Assembly: GCA_017482205.1 (NCBI GenBank)
Contig: JAFUNK010000003.1
Coordinates: 34,397-98,396, forward strand
DNA from: Lachnospiraceae bacterium
GTDB taxonomy: Bacteria; Bacillota; Clostridia; Lachnospirales; Lachnospiraceae
DNA length: 64,000 nucleotides
Direction of reading: 5' to 3'
The position numbers and the translations under genes were made by a program. Below are positions 18,212-27,038 of this stretch, one piece after another. Every line of letters starts with the position of its first letter. Within the stretch, counting starts at the first letter, position 1. A model generated the notes under the pieces. That model was not told where the DNA came from. It worked only from the letters and a program-made list of their open reading frames with translations, and searched no databases.

Positions 18212-19186
18212 ATGAATCTGCTGAAAGAATGTGAAGGCGTAAAAACAATAGGTATCAGTGCACATATAAGACCCGACGGAGATGCCATCGGGTCTACAAT
18301 GGCACTGTATTTATATCTTAAAAAAGCAGTTCCGAATGCAGAAGTGAAGCTGTTTTTGGAAACACCACCTGACTGCTTCGGACACTTAAAGTATCTTAAT
18401 GAGATAGACTCTACATATGAGTGGGAGGGAGACTTTGATGTCTTTTTTGCACTGGATGCGGCAAGTGACAGATTGGGAAAGGCTGAAGACTTTTTTAAGA
18501 ATGCAAAAAAGAAAATCAATATAGACCACCATATCAGTAATGCAAGTGGCTGTGGTGATGTCAATGTAGTAATGCCCAAGGCCGGCTCTACCGCAGAGGT
18601 GCTTTTCGGACTTATGGAAGAAAGTTATCTGGATGAGGATATTGCAGTAGCTCTTTATACCGGTATTATCCATGATACCGGTGTATTCCAGTATTCCAAT
18701 ACATCTCCCGAGACCATGCAGATTGGTGCAAAGCTTATTGGATATGGGTTTAATTTTTCCAAAATTATCGAAGAGAGCTTTTATCAGAAGACCTATCTGC
18801 AGAACCAGATTTTAGGCAGGGCATTGATGGAAAGCATCCGTTTTATGGATGGCAGATGTATTGTAAGCTGCATAGATAAAAAGATGATGGAGTTTTACAA
18901 TGTAGTACCCTCTGATTTGGACGGTATTGTAAATCAGCTTCGAAACATCAAAGGTGTGCACTGTGCCATCTTTATGTATGAAATAGGGCTGATGGAATAT
19001 AAAGTAAGTATGCGTTCCGATGAAAAGGTAAACGTATCAAAGGTAGCCTCTTACTTTGGCGGCGGCGGACACGTACGTGCTGCCGGTTGTACCATGAAGG
19101 GCACATTCCATGACGTAATCAATAATTTGTCCCTGCATATAGCAGCACAATTAGAGGAAGAGGAAGCATGTACAACGGAGTCATAA
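18212..19186 (+). CDS. nrnA: DHH/DHHA1 phosphoesterase, NrnA-like
   Basis: Degrades short oligoribonucleotides (nanoRNA) and/or pAp. Motifs of the DHH family are visible: HIRPDGDAIGST (motif I) near residue 17, the DHH triad in NIDHHISNA, and the DHHA1 glycine-rich substrate motif GGGGHVRAAG near 285. The 324-residue length is standard. It overlaps truB by 19 bp and follows rbfA by 24 bp, as in many Firmicutes. Confidence 0.93.
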   Translation: MNLLKECEGVKTIGISAHIRPDGDAIGSTMALYLYLKKAVPNAEVKLFLETPPDCFGHLKYLNEIDSTYEWEGDFDVFFALDAASDRLGKAEDFFKNAKKKINIDHHISNASGCGDVNVVMPKAGSTAEVLFGLMEESYLDEDIAVALYTGIIHDTGVFQYSNTSPETMQIGAKLIGYGFNFSKIIEESFYQKTYLQNQILGRALMESIRFMDGRCIVSCIDKKMMEFYNVVPSDLDGIVNQLRNIKGVHCAIFMYEIGLMEYKVSMRSDEKVNVSKVASYFGGGGHVRAAGCTMKGTFHDVINNLSLHIAAQLEEEEACTTES

Positions 19187-20064
19187 ATATTTACAAAGAA
19201 AAAGGCTTTACTTCCCACGACGTAGTGGCAAAAATGCGTGGGATATTAAAACAGAAAAAGATTGGACATACAGGCACCCTGGATCCGGACGCGGAAGGGG
19301 TGCTTCCCGTCTGTTTAGGCTCGGCAACCAAGCTTTGCGATATGCTGACGGATAAAGAAAAAGAGTATGTGGCAGTAATGCGACTTGGTGTAGTAACCGA
19401 TACGCAGGACTTATCCGGGACTGTCTTAAAGGAGATGTCTGTAAATGTGTCAGAAGAAGAGGCATTAACAGCTATTAAAAGCTTTGAAGGAGAATATGGG
19501 CAGATTCCGCCCATGTATTCTGCCTTAAAGGTGGATGGCAAAAGGCTATATGAGCTTGCACGCCAGGGAAAAGAAGTAGAAAGAAAGCCCAGACAGATTA
19601 CCATTTTTGAAACAGAGATTCTTTCTGTAAATATGCCGGAAATTACCTTTAGAGTGCGTTGCTCCAAAGGTACTTACATTCGTACCCTCTGCCATGATAT
19701 TGGAGAAAAATTAGGTTGTGGGGCAGCAATGGCAGACTTAAAGCGTACCCGGTCCGGGCAGTTTAAGGCGGAGAGTGCGGTTACCCTTTCACAATTAGAA
19801 CAAATTCGGGACGAGGATAGTGTGGACAAGGTACTGATTCCGGTGGATGAAATGTTTGCAGATTACGCAGCAGTCCATGTACCCGAAGAAATCACAAGAT
19901 TGGTACAAAACGGCAACAGCTTTTATCTAAACCAGATATTTGAAAGAAGAATGTTTGGTAATGAAGAGCCGGTGCGTGTCTATGATCGTACAGGCAGGTT
20001 TTACGGTGTATACAAATTTACCCGTGCAGGAAACAAATTTGTTCCTTGGAAGATGTTTTTATAG
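19168..20064 (+). CDS. truB: tRNA pseudouridine(55) synthase TruB
   Basis: Makes pseudouridine 55 in the T-loop of tRNAs. The catalytic aspartate is in GHTGTLDPDAEGVLPVCLG near residue 39; other motifs are KEYVAVMRLG, PPMYSALKVDGKRLYELAR and SKGTYIRTLCHDIG. The 298-residue length is standard. The ATG at 19168 follows AGGAAGAGGAAG and overlaps the end of nrnA. Confidence 0.96.
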   Translation: MYNGVINIYKEKGFTSHDVVAKMRGILKQKKIGHTGTLDPDAEGVLPVCLGSATKLCDMLTDKEKEYVAVMRLGVVTDTQDLSGTVLKEMSVNVSEEEALTAIKSFEGEYGQIPPMYSALKVDGKRLYELARQGKEVERKPRQITIFETEILSVNMPEITFRVRCSKGTYIRTLCHDIGEKLGCGAAMADLKRTRSGQFKAESAVTLSQLEQIRDEDSVDKVLIPVDEMFADYAAVHVPEEITRLVQNGNSFYLNQIFERRMFGNEEPVRVYDRTGRFYGVYKFTRAGNKFVPWKMFL

Positions 20065-20176
20065 AGAAGAATTCATGAGTGTGAAGAGATGTGGATATAA
20101 GGGAACACATTTTAATGGAATTGTCGAATAGGAAACTTGCTTTTCCAAAATCGTTCTCTTGTCAAAAATTGAATTT

Positions 20177-20215
20177 GACGCGAAGCGTCAACGAGGAAAA
20201 CGCAGAGCGTTTTTC
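20177..20215 (+). terminator. Two short hairpins after truB, possible weak terminator
   Basis: GACGC-GAA-GCGTC (20177-20189) is followed by AAAACGC-AGA-GCGTTTT (20197-20213), which ends in a T run. The second could serve as a terminator for the rimP-truB transcript. The rest of 20065-20350 shows no gene. Confidence 0.35.
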
Positions 20216-20353
20216 GAGTCTGGGTGTGTAGATAGATTAAAATTGAGCGAGCTCTTTTGTGTACGATGACAATTGAACACAGTTCGATTATATGGGTAAA
20301 AGTTGAATTTGCAAATATTTTGGTGGAGCAGAGAGAGTAGAGGCAGTTAGAGA

Positions 20354-20610
20354 CCGACTGGATATAGAGAAAGTTCGTGGCGGTCGGGGCACAATGTCAC
20401 TTTCAATCCGACCGGAGAGCAAAAAAGCCTGATGTAGTCGGGGCAAAGTAGTGTCAAAAAGCCGACTGGAAGGCGAAAAAGTCTTGTTTAGTGGGGATAG
20501 GTAGCAAATTTTCTCCGACTAAAAGTGAGAAAACACGATTCAGTCGGACACGTGAAGAGAAATGTGTCCGACTAATGAAGTAAAAAGGTACATTTAGTCG
20601 GTCGGAACTA
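20354..20610. repeat. 52-54 bp tandem dyad repeat array between truB and ribF
   Basis: Degenerate tandem units begin with GTCGG (or GTGGG) at 20383, 20437, 20491, 20543 and 20597, giving periods of 54, 54, 52 and 54 bp. A half unit (CCGACTGGA) at 20354 precedes them. Each complete unit contains GTCGG(A/G), about 20 bp, CCGACT(G/A)RA, then an A-rich connector ending in TTA or similar. Each unit can form a hairpin (best in unit 4, GTCGGACAC with GTGTCCGAC), and neighbours can pair with one another. No coding capacity. I do not recognise the element. Confidence 0.7.
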
Positions 20611-20740
20611 GTTCTGCAAATCCCAATTTAGCGAACACAAGAAACTTTCTGGTTGTCGGAGCAACAAATCCCAATTCATCTATATGCTTGTGCGATAAAA
20701 CATAGTTCTGAAATCAGAATATGAAAGAAAGGAGGCATAT

Positions 20741-21661
20741 ATGCAGATTATCACAGGAACTACCGATTTTAAATTACAGGAAAAGACTGCGGTAGCAATC
20801 GGAAAATTTGACGGTGTCCATATCGGGCACAGAAGTCTTTTGGCGGAAATCCTAAAGCAAAAGGAATCCGGCAAAAAAGCCTGTGTATTTACTTTTGACC
20901 CGCCTCCGGCAGTTTTTTTCGGGAAAACAGAAGAAAAAGAACTGACGACCAAAGAAGAAAAACGAAAAATCTTTAAAGAGTTGGGGATTGACATTTTAAT
21001 AGAATTTCCCATGAATGCGACTACAGCAGCAACGCCACCTGAGGAATTTGTGCAAAATATTTTGTTTACACAGATGCAGGCAGGCTTTGTAGCGGCAGGT
21101 ACGGATTTGTCTTTTGGAAATAAAGGAGCCGGAAATGCAGCACTTTTACAACAAATGGCTAAAGAATGTGGTGTGGACGTTTCTATTATAGACAAGATTT
21201 TGCTGAATGAAAAAGAGGTCAGTTCCACATATGCAAGGGAAGCTGTGGAAATAGGTAATATGGAACTGGCAGAAAAACTGCTGGGCATGCCTTATAGTGT
21301 AGAAGGTATTGTGGAACATGGCAATCACATGGGACACAAGATGGGAATGCCCACCGTCAATCTGATACCGGAATCAAATAAATTGTTACCGCCCTGTGGT
21401 GTTTATTATGCAGGCGTTCTCATGGAGGGCAGATATTATAAAGGTATCAGTAACATCGGCTATAAGCCTACCGTGAAAGAAAAGGAAAAACGTCTGGGGG
21501 TAGAAACCTATCTCTACGATTATGACGGAAATGCTTATGGTAAAGTCATTACAGTGGAGTTTTATTCTTTTAAGCGTCCGGAGCAGAAATTTGAAAATCT
21601 GGAAGCGTTGCAGAAACAGGTAAAAGAAGATATTGTTTCAGGACAACTTTATAATCGTTAA
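20741..21661 (+). CDS. ribF: Bifunctional riboflavin kinase / FAD synthetase
   Basis: Converts riboflavin to FMN and FAD. The N-terminal adenylyltransferase domain has AIGKFDGVHIGHRSLL near residue 19. The C-terminal riboflavin kinase has GHKMGMPTVNL near 200 and an YKGISNIGYKPTV stretch. The 306-residue length is standard. In Firmicutes ribF commonly follows truB; here a 676-bp gap with a repeat array separates them. Start follows AAAGGAGG. Confidence 0.95.
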   Translation: MQIITGTTDFKLQEKTAVAIGKFDGVHIGHRSLLAEILKQKESGKKACVFTFDPPPAVFFGKTEEKELTTKEEKRKIFKELGIDILIEFPMNATTAATPPEEFVQNILFTQMQAGFVAAGTDLSFGNKGAGNAALLQQMAKECGVDVSIIDKILLNEKEVSSTYAREAVEIGNMELAEKLLGMPYSVEGIVEHGNHMGHKMGMPTVNLIPESNKLLPPCGVYYAGVLMEGRYYKGISNIGYKPTVKEKEKRLGVETYLYDYDGNAYGKVITVEFYSFKRPEQKFENLEALQKQVKEDIVSGQLYNR

Positions 21662-21748
21662 AAGCAGCGGCTTTTGCAAGACTGATATGTGGAAAAGACG
21701 GTTTTGTAACAGCCGTTTCTTAATTTTACAGGAAAATACCGGTAATGG

Positions 21749-21778
21749 TTGACAGAGGCAGAAACAGACGGTTATAAT
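21749..21778 (+). promoter_or_regulatory. Sigma-A promoter of NlpC/P60 gene
   Basis: TTGACA (21749-21754), an 18-bp spacer and TATAAT (21773-21778) match the sigma-A consensus. The predicted leader is about 75 nt. A weak hairpin before it (GACGG ... CCGTT, near 21697-21717) may end the ribF transcript. Confidence 0.8.
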
Positions 21779-21859
21779 AAGTCTGTAATAATTTTGTAAT
21801 AAAGTATGCAACTGAGAACAATCGGATATAGATAGAGAACATAAGCGAAAGGAATATAG

Positions 21860-22915
21860 ATGAACAGAAACAAAAGAGTGATACGTTTGTTAAGTCTTTG
21901 TGTTGCCGGCGCAGTACTGGCAGGTGCACAAATCCCCATAGAAGCCTACGCATCGGAAAAAGTGAATTTGCAGGAGGTAATACCTTCCGCAGGGGCGGCT
22001 TCTTTAGTAAGTATGACCCTTGATGAAGAAGAATGCATTGCAGTAGCAGAAGCCTCCCATGAGGCTTTCTGGGGATATACCAATTTAGGAATTGCCAATG
22101 TAGAAAGTGGTAACTTAAATGTACGTGCCATTCCCGGAACGGACGGTAAACTGGTGGGTAAGATGCCTAAGGGGTCAGCCTGTGAGATTTTGGAAGTAAC
22201 AGAGGACGGTTGGGCTCACATTATTTCCGGTGAAGTGGAAGGGTATGTGAGCATGGATTATCTTTACATAGGTGCAGATGCCAAGATGAGAGCCTTGGAG
22301 CTGATTCGTACCGTTGCAATTGTAAACGCAGATTCCTTAAAGGTAAGGGATGAAGCCAGTCAGGACAGTGCAGTGCTGACACAGGTTCCAAACGGAGAAG
22401 AACTGGAAGTAATAGAAGTGCTGGACGGTTGGGTAAAGGTATCCATCGACGGTGAGGAAGCATATGTTTCCGCAGATTATGTAACCGTGGAAGAAAAACT
22501 GGATACAGCGGTAACCATGAGTGAATTGCGTTATGGTCAGGGCGTATCTGATTTACGTGTAGATATTGTAGAATATGCATTACAGTTTGTGGGTAATCCC
22601 TATGTATGGGGGGGCACCAGCCTGACTAAGGGTGCGGACTGCTCCGGTTTTACTATGTCCGTATACAAGAATTTTGGTATTAGTTTGTCCCACTCTTCCA
22701 GAGCACAGGCAAATGAAGGTACAAGAATTACTGCAGATGAATTGCAGCCCGGCGATTTGATATTCTATGCAAACAGCTCAGGAACCATCAACCATGTGGC
22801 AATGTATATCGGTAACGGTCAGGTAGTACATGCAAGTAGTGCCAAGACAGGTATTAAGATTTCTAAGTACACTTATCGTACACCGGTAAGATATGTAAGC
22901 ATTCTGCAGGAATAG
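21860..22915 (+). CDS. Secreted NlpC/P60 peptidoglycan hydrolase with two SH3b domains
   Basis: A 351-residue exported endopeptidase likely acting on peptidoglycan stem peptides. A signal peptide (basic NRNKRVIR, then LLSLCVAGAVLAGAQIPIEAYA) ends near residue 31. Two bacterial SH3 domains follow: about 84-135 (VESGNLNVRAIPG) and 155-210 (VNADSLKVRDEAS). The C-terminal NlpC/P60 domain begins near 230 with FVGNPYVWGGTS; the catalytic Cys is in GADCSGFT and the His in NHVAMYIG. It has its own promoter. Confidence 0.93.
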   Translation: MNRNKRVIRLLSLCVAGAVLAGAQIPIEAYASEKVNLQEVIPSAGAASLVSMTLDEEECIAVAEASHEAFWGYTNLGIANVESGNLNVRAIPGTDGKLVGKMPKGSACEILEVTEDGWAHIISGEVEGYVSMDYLYIGADAKMRALELIRTVAIVNADSLKVRDEASQDSAVLTQVPNGEELEVIEVLDGWVKVSIDGEEAYVSADYVTVEEKLDTAVTMSELRYGQGVSDLRVDIVEYALQFVGNPYVWGGTSLTKGADCSGFTMSVYKNFGISLSHSSRAQANEGTRITADELQPGDLIFYANSSGTINHVAMYIGNGQVVHASSAKTGIKISKYTYRTPVRYVSILQE

Positions 22916-22995
22916 AAGAGAAATAAATCCTGCCAGTCAAGGTCGCTGTATCATTGCCTTTCAGATAATGTCAAGGCGGCAGAAGGTGAGGAAAA

Positions 22996-23346
22996 ATGGA
23001 ACAGATACAAAACGGCTTTATGCATGTGAGTGAAGCGGTACACAGAGAAATAGATGAAACGATGCCTCCCGAGGAGGAAATGCAGGATTTGGCAGAATTT
23101 TTCAAGGTGTTTGGTGACCCCACCCGCTTGAAAATTCTGTACATATTGAAATACTCGGAAATGTGTGTATTGGATATTGCGAAGATGTTGTCCATGACCC
23201 AGTCAGCCATTTCACATCAGCTTCGGGTGTTGAAGCAGATGGACTTAGTAAAGAACAGAAGAGAAGGAAAAACCATTTTTTATTCTCTTGCTGACAGCCA
23301 TATAGTGACTATTTTAAGTCAGGGTCTGGACCATATTGAAGAATAA
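22996..23346 (+). CDS. ArsR/SmtB-family metal-sensing repressor
   Basis: A 116-residue winged-helix repressor with the family core FGDPTRLKILYILKYSEMCVLDIAKML, MTQSAISHQLRVLKQMDLVKNRREGKTIFYSL. The C-terminal helix DSHIVTILSQGLDHIEE matches the alpha-5 metal site D-x-H-x10-H-x2-E of SmtB and CzrA, so zinc (or cobalt) sensing is likely. The probable target is the P1B ATPase on the opposite strand, whose promoter contains an SmtB-like operator at 26835-26850. RBS is GGTGAGG. Confidence 0.9.
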   Translation: MEQIQNGFMHVSEAVHREIDETMPPEEEMQDLAEFFKVFGDPTRLKILYILKYSEMCVLDIAKMLSMTQSAISHQLRVLKQMDLVKNRREGKTIFYSLADSHIVTILSQGLDHIEE

Positions 23347-23358
23347 GAGGGAAAAGGC

Positions 23359-23847
23359 ATGGTAAAAAAAGGTATAAAAGTCTTAACCGGTATTGCACTC
23401 GCCTTACAGGTGTTGGGCATAGTGCTAACCTTTCTTATTGTGACAAATCAGAGGCTTGTCATGGAAATGTTAGGTGGGTTGGATGTAGAAGAAATTGAGA
23501 CTATGATTTTTCCCGTTACTACGATAGCAACAAAGATACTTCCGCTGATTGCATTCGGCATATTTTGTATAGTAGTATTTTCCGGAAAGCCGGTAAGTGC
23601 CAACGGAAAAGTAGCGGCGGTGGTCAGCTTTGCACTATACGGTACAATTCCTATGATTTTGTCCTATATATCCAGACTGGAGACTATGTATCTTGCAAGA
23701 AACTATGGCATGATGGTATTGGCAGGATATAGTACGATTGATTCAGCGATTGCTTTGGTATGCAGTCCTTTAGTGACAGGTGCTTTTGCTTTATTTGGTT
23801 TGGCAGCCGGTGGTTATATTTGGAGTGAGTCGAACAAAACACATTAG
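23359..23847 (+). CDS. Four-helix membrane protein, unknown function
   Basis: A 162-residue hydrophobic protein with about four membrane segments (near 7-30, 52-75, 85-105 and 130-155). I do not recognise a family. It starts 13 bp after the ArsR gene with AGAGGGAAAAGG as ribosome binding site, so co-transcription is likely, but no metal-ligand motif is visible. Confidence 0.65.
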   Translation: MVKKGIKVLTGIALALQVLGIVLTFLIVTNQRLVMEMLGGLDVEEIETMIFPVTTIATKILPLIAFGIFCIVVFSGKPVSANGKVAAVVSFALYGTIPMILSYISRLETMYLARNYGMMVLAGYSTIDSAIALVCSPLVTGAFALFGLAAGGYIWSESNKTH

Positions 23848-23939
23848 TCAGCATAAAACGGATTGTGCAGTCATAATAAAAGGACAGGAAACATTATAAA
23901 CTAAAATAATTATAAATATAATATCAAAGGAGAATTCAA

Positions 23940-24238
23940 ATGGATTACAACAACAATAATTACAATAACTACAACAGTGGTACAGGCTTTTATCAGCCTA
24001 TGCCCCCCAGGAAAAGAAAGGCTTATCCATTGCATCCATGGTGTTGGGTATCTGTGGCTTCTTAGCATGGTGTCTTCCTTTAGTAGGCTATCCGGTATGT
24101 ATCGTCGGACTGATACTGGGTTGTATAGGTATTAAAAAGGGTGGAAAAGGAATGGCTATCGCAGGTATTATCATGAGTGCCATTACCCTTGTACTTACTC
24201 TTGGTAATTCTATTCTGGGTGTATTAATGTATTTATAA
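23940..24238 (+). pseudogene. DUF4190-like small membrane protein, frameshifted at a C tract
   Basis: A good ribosome binding site (AAAGGAG) precedes the ATG at 23940, which opens an Asn/Tyr-rich N-terminus (MDYNNNNYNNYNSGTGFYQP) leading into a run of six C at 24003-24008. In the present frame translation ends soon after. With one extra C it would read QEKKGLSIASMVLGICGF and continue through two membrane helices (LPLVGYPVCIVGLILGCIG; GIIMSAITLVLTLGNSILG), the classic DUF4190 layout. This is either a true frameshift, a slippage-prone switch or a homopolymer sequencing error. Confidence 0.75.
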
Positions 24239-24252
24239 AAAATGAAATAGAC

Positions 24253-24460
24253 GGGGCTGTTGCAAAATAGCAATTCCCGAATCGTTTGTAAAAAGTTTCT
24301 TTGCAGACACGCTCTCGCTCGTGCCGAACGTAACGGTACTACGCATTCTCCTTCGCAAAATTGCTCGTAGAATGCAAGTGCCGACGTCCGCCAAAGGTCT
24401 GCACCGGAAAGCTTTTTACAAACGTTTCGGAAACTAATCTATTTTGCAACAGCCCCTTTT
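24253..24460. repeat. Long palindromic element A1 (terminator arms plus core)
   Basis: Outer arms GGGGCTGTTGCAAAATAG (24253-24270) and CTATTTTGCAACAGCCCC (24439-24456) are perfect complements, followed by TTTT. Nested inside is a conserved palindromic core (24284-24423) that, on the minus strand, closely matches the core at 38520-38653 and partly that at 37461-37547. It lies between convergent genes and probably acts as a bidirectional terminator. Confidence 0.8.
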
Positions 24461-24465
24461 GCATT

Positions 24466-26757
24466 TTATTTTTTATACAAAATTCTTACAGAATTAAGAA
24501 TGCACAGCATGGCTACACCGGTATCCGCGAATACAGCCAGCCACATGGAAGAGATACCCATCAGTCCCAGTATCATAAAGATGACCTTGACTGCAATGGC
24601 AAATACTACGTTCTGGGTGGAAATGCGGCTTGTAATGCGGGCGATGCGGATAGCGGCAGGAACGGCTTCCATATCGGAGGTCATAAATACCACGTCTGCA
24701 GCTTCAATAGCCGCGTCTGCACCACTACCCATGGCAGCACCTACATCTGCACCGGCAAGTACGGGGGCATCGTTGATACCGTCGCCCACAAACATAACCG
24801 TACCATGTTTTTCTCTGATTTCGGTAAGGTGGGAGAGTTTTTCTTCCGGTAACAGTCTTGCATGTACTTCATCTATGCCGGTTTCGGCGGCAACCGCTTT
24901 TGCACTTTCTTCGGCATCACCGGTCAACATAGCGGTGATAAGTCCCATTTTCTTTAAAGAACCCACTGCGTTTTTTGCATCCGCTTTTATAACATCAGCA
25001 ATGATAAGACTACCGATAAAAGTACCGTCTTTTGCCAACAATACCTCCGTTCCGTAAGAGGAAGGTATATAAGCAGAGTAATCTACTTTGTATTTGGTAA
25101 GGAGCTTTGTATTGCCACAAAGTATGGTAGAGCCGTTTTTTTCTAAAAGAATACCGTGACCGGAAATTTCAGTGATGTTACCGGTTTGTGTAACCGAAAT
25201 ATTTCTTTCCACAGCAGCTTCGCAGATACTCAATGCAATAGGGTGGGTAGAAGCCGCTTCACAAGCAGCTGCAAGAGCAATCAAGTCATTTTCGGAAATA
25301 TCAGCAGAAGGAGCCGGTATGGCTTTCTGCAAGGTGAAATTACCTTTGGTGACGGTTCCTGTTTTATCCATAACAACGGTTTTTACACTCTTTAATGCTT
25401 CCAGTGCCACGCCACCCTTAAATAAGATGCCTTTCTTGGAACCGGCACCGATACCTGCGAAAAAGGCGAGGGGCACACTTAAAACCAATGCACAGGGGCA
25501 ACTGATAACTAGGAAAGTCAGTGCGGTATAAATCCACTGTTCCCAGTTTCCGGTAATCAGTGAGGGAACAATGGCTGTAAATAAAGCCAAAGCCACTACA
25601 AAGGGCGTATAAATTCTGGAGAAACGGGTAATAAACTTATCAATTTTGGGTTTGCTTGCTGCTGCAGTTTCCACAGAATTTAAAATTCTGGTTACCATGG
25701 ATTCGGATAAAGGCTTATCTACTTTTACTTTTATTACGCCGGACAAATTCATGCAGCCGGAAAGAATGGCACTTCCTAAAGTAATGCTTACAGGAACCGG
25801 CTCTCCGGTTATGGGTGAGGTGTCCAGGCGGCTTTCACCGTCGATAACGGTGCCATCCAAAGGAATCCGGTCGCCGGGACGGACTAAAACAATGTCACCG
25901 GGTTTTGCATTTTCAGCAGGAATGATTTCTGTGGTATCACCGGTTACCAGATTGACTGTTTCGGGACGTAAATCCAGAGCATCCATAATCTGGCTGCGGC
26001 TTTTTGCTACGGCTCTGTGCTCAAACCATTCCCCAATGCGGTAAAAGAGCATAACGCCTACTGCCTCAGGAGCATAAGCTGCGTAAGCCCCGCCGGGCTC
26101 TTTTATGATAAAAGCACCCAAAGTAGCAATACTCATTAAAAAATTCTCATCAAATACATTACCTTTAAAGATATTACGTACTGCGGTAATTACAATTTCC
26201 AGCCCCAGTATCAGATACGCAATAATATAAAGTGCAAGGGACAAAATAGGATGAATGGCTACGACAGGTTTTCCCAAGAGGAAAAGCAGTGCACCGATGC
26301 CAATGCAGAGTAAGTCTTTACGGCTTTCTTTTTTTTCTGATTCTTTTGTTTCCTTGCGGATATCTTCTTTGGGAACCAGAGTCACATCCGGTTCAATAGA
26401 ACGACAGGCTTCTAACATCAGCGGCAGCAGAGCTTTTTGGTCTTTTGCGGCTACGCGTAGTTGTTTGGTGGCAAAAGTAATGGAGGCAGCCTCCACACCC
26501 GGCAATTCGTTAATTTTTCGTTCCATTTTGGCAGCACAGTTGGCACAGTCCAAATTTTCTACAATATAAATGCAGACAGGCGTCTTTGTATCTGCAAAAA
26601 CAGCTTTGTTATGTTCGTGGTGGTGTTCGTGCTCATGGTGTTCATGTCCGCAACCGCACTCGTCTTCGTGGTGGTGTTCGTGCTCATGGTGTTCATGCCC
26701 ACAGCAGCATTCGTCCTCGTGATGGTGTTCATGATGATTATGTTCTTCGTGACTCAT
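24466..26757 (-). CDS. Heavy-metal P1B-type ATPase (Zn/Cd/Pb exporter type)
   Basis: An ATP-driven metal efflux pump of 763 residues. The N-terminal 50 residues hold 22 histidines in tandem repeats. Then comes a heavy-metal-associated domain with NLDCANCAAKME, membrane helices, the actuator loop (SPITGEPVPVS), the CPx metal site SCPCALVLS, the phosphorylation site DKTGTVTKG, STHPIA and GDGINDAP. The last helix has DTGVAMLCILN, matching the conserved aspartate of ZntA/CadA pumps, so Zn2+, Cd2+ or Pb2+ is the likely cargo. The ATG at 26757 is preceded by AAAGGA; 31 upstream in-frame codons overlap the promoter and operator and are not used. Confidence 0.93.
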   Translation of the reverse strand: MSHEEHNHHEHHHEDECCCGHEHHEHEHHHEDECGCGHEHHEHEHHHEHNKAVFADTKTPVCIYIVENLDCANCAAKMERKINELPGVEAASITFATKQLRVAAKDQKALLPLMLEACRSIEPDVTLVPKEDIRKETKESEKKESRKDLLCIGIGALLFLLGKPVVAIHPILSLALYIIAYLILGLEIVITAVRNIFKGNVFDENFLMSIATLGAFIIKEPGGAYAAYAPEAVGVMLFYRIGEWFEHRAVAKSRSQIMDALDLRPETVNLVTGDTTEIIPAENAKPGDIVLVRPGDRIPLDGTVIDGESRLDTSPITGEPVPVSITLGSAILSGCMNLSGVIKVKVDKPLSESMVTRILNSVETAAASKPKIDKFITRFSRIYTPFVVALALFTAIVPSLITGNWEQWIYTALTFLVISCPCALVLSVPLAFFAGIGAGSKKGILFKGGVALEALKSVKTVVMDKTGTVTKGNFTLQKAIPAPSADISENDLIALAAACEAASTHPIALSICEAAVERNISVTQTGNITEISGHGILLEKNGSTILCGNTKLLTKYKVDYSAYIPSSYGTEVLLAKDGTFIGSLIIADVIKADAKNAVGSLKKMGLITAMLTGDAEESAKAVAAETGIDEVHARLLPEEKLSHLTEIREKHGTVMFVGDGINDAPVLAGADVGAAMGSGADAAIEAADVVFMTSDMEAVPAAIRIARITSRISTQNVVFAIAVKVIFMILGLMGISSMWLAVFADTGVAMLCILNSVRILYKK
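26608..26730 (-). repeat. 51-bp repeats encoding His/Glu/Cys-rich metal-binding tail
   Basis: In the ATPase N-terminus a 17-residue unit EHHHEDEC(C/G)CGHEHHEH occurs twice in tandem with a partial third copy. It is likely a metal-buffering segment and may change length by slippage. Confidence 0.8.
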
Positions 26758-26834
26758 AGTAAAATCCTTTCCGGATATATTTAATAATATTTCCAAGTGT
26801 ATGTATTTATATAGTCCAATAAAACCATGAACGT

Positions 26835-26885
26835 ATGAATAATTGTTCATGTATATATCTAAACAGAAAAATATGTGTATGTCAA
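26835..26885 (-). promoter_or_regulatory. Promoter and SmtB/CzrA-type operator of the metal ATPase
   Basis: On the minus strand TTGACA (26885-26880), a 17-bp spacer and TTAGAT (26862-26857) form a promoter. The predicted start overlaps ATGAACAATTATTCAT (26850-26835), whose core TGAACA-N2-TATTCA matches the ArsR/SmtB operator consensus. The nearby ArsR protein would repress here and release on metal binding. Confidence 0.75.
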
Positions 26886-27038
26886 TAGGAAAAAAGAAAA
26901 TAATAGGAATATTGGAAAAAATAATAAGGATATAGTATACTGAATAAATGTATTCAAAGATAAGAGCGGGCTTATAATATTTTGTGCAGGCCGGTCAGAG
27001 TGTATACAAAGCGTGAGAGCGGCAGAATGAGAGGAAAC

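Noticed and set aside
20354-20610. CRISPR array
   Set aside because: Units are tandem and degenerate, with no unique spacers of constant length between identical repeats, and no cas gene is nearby.
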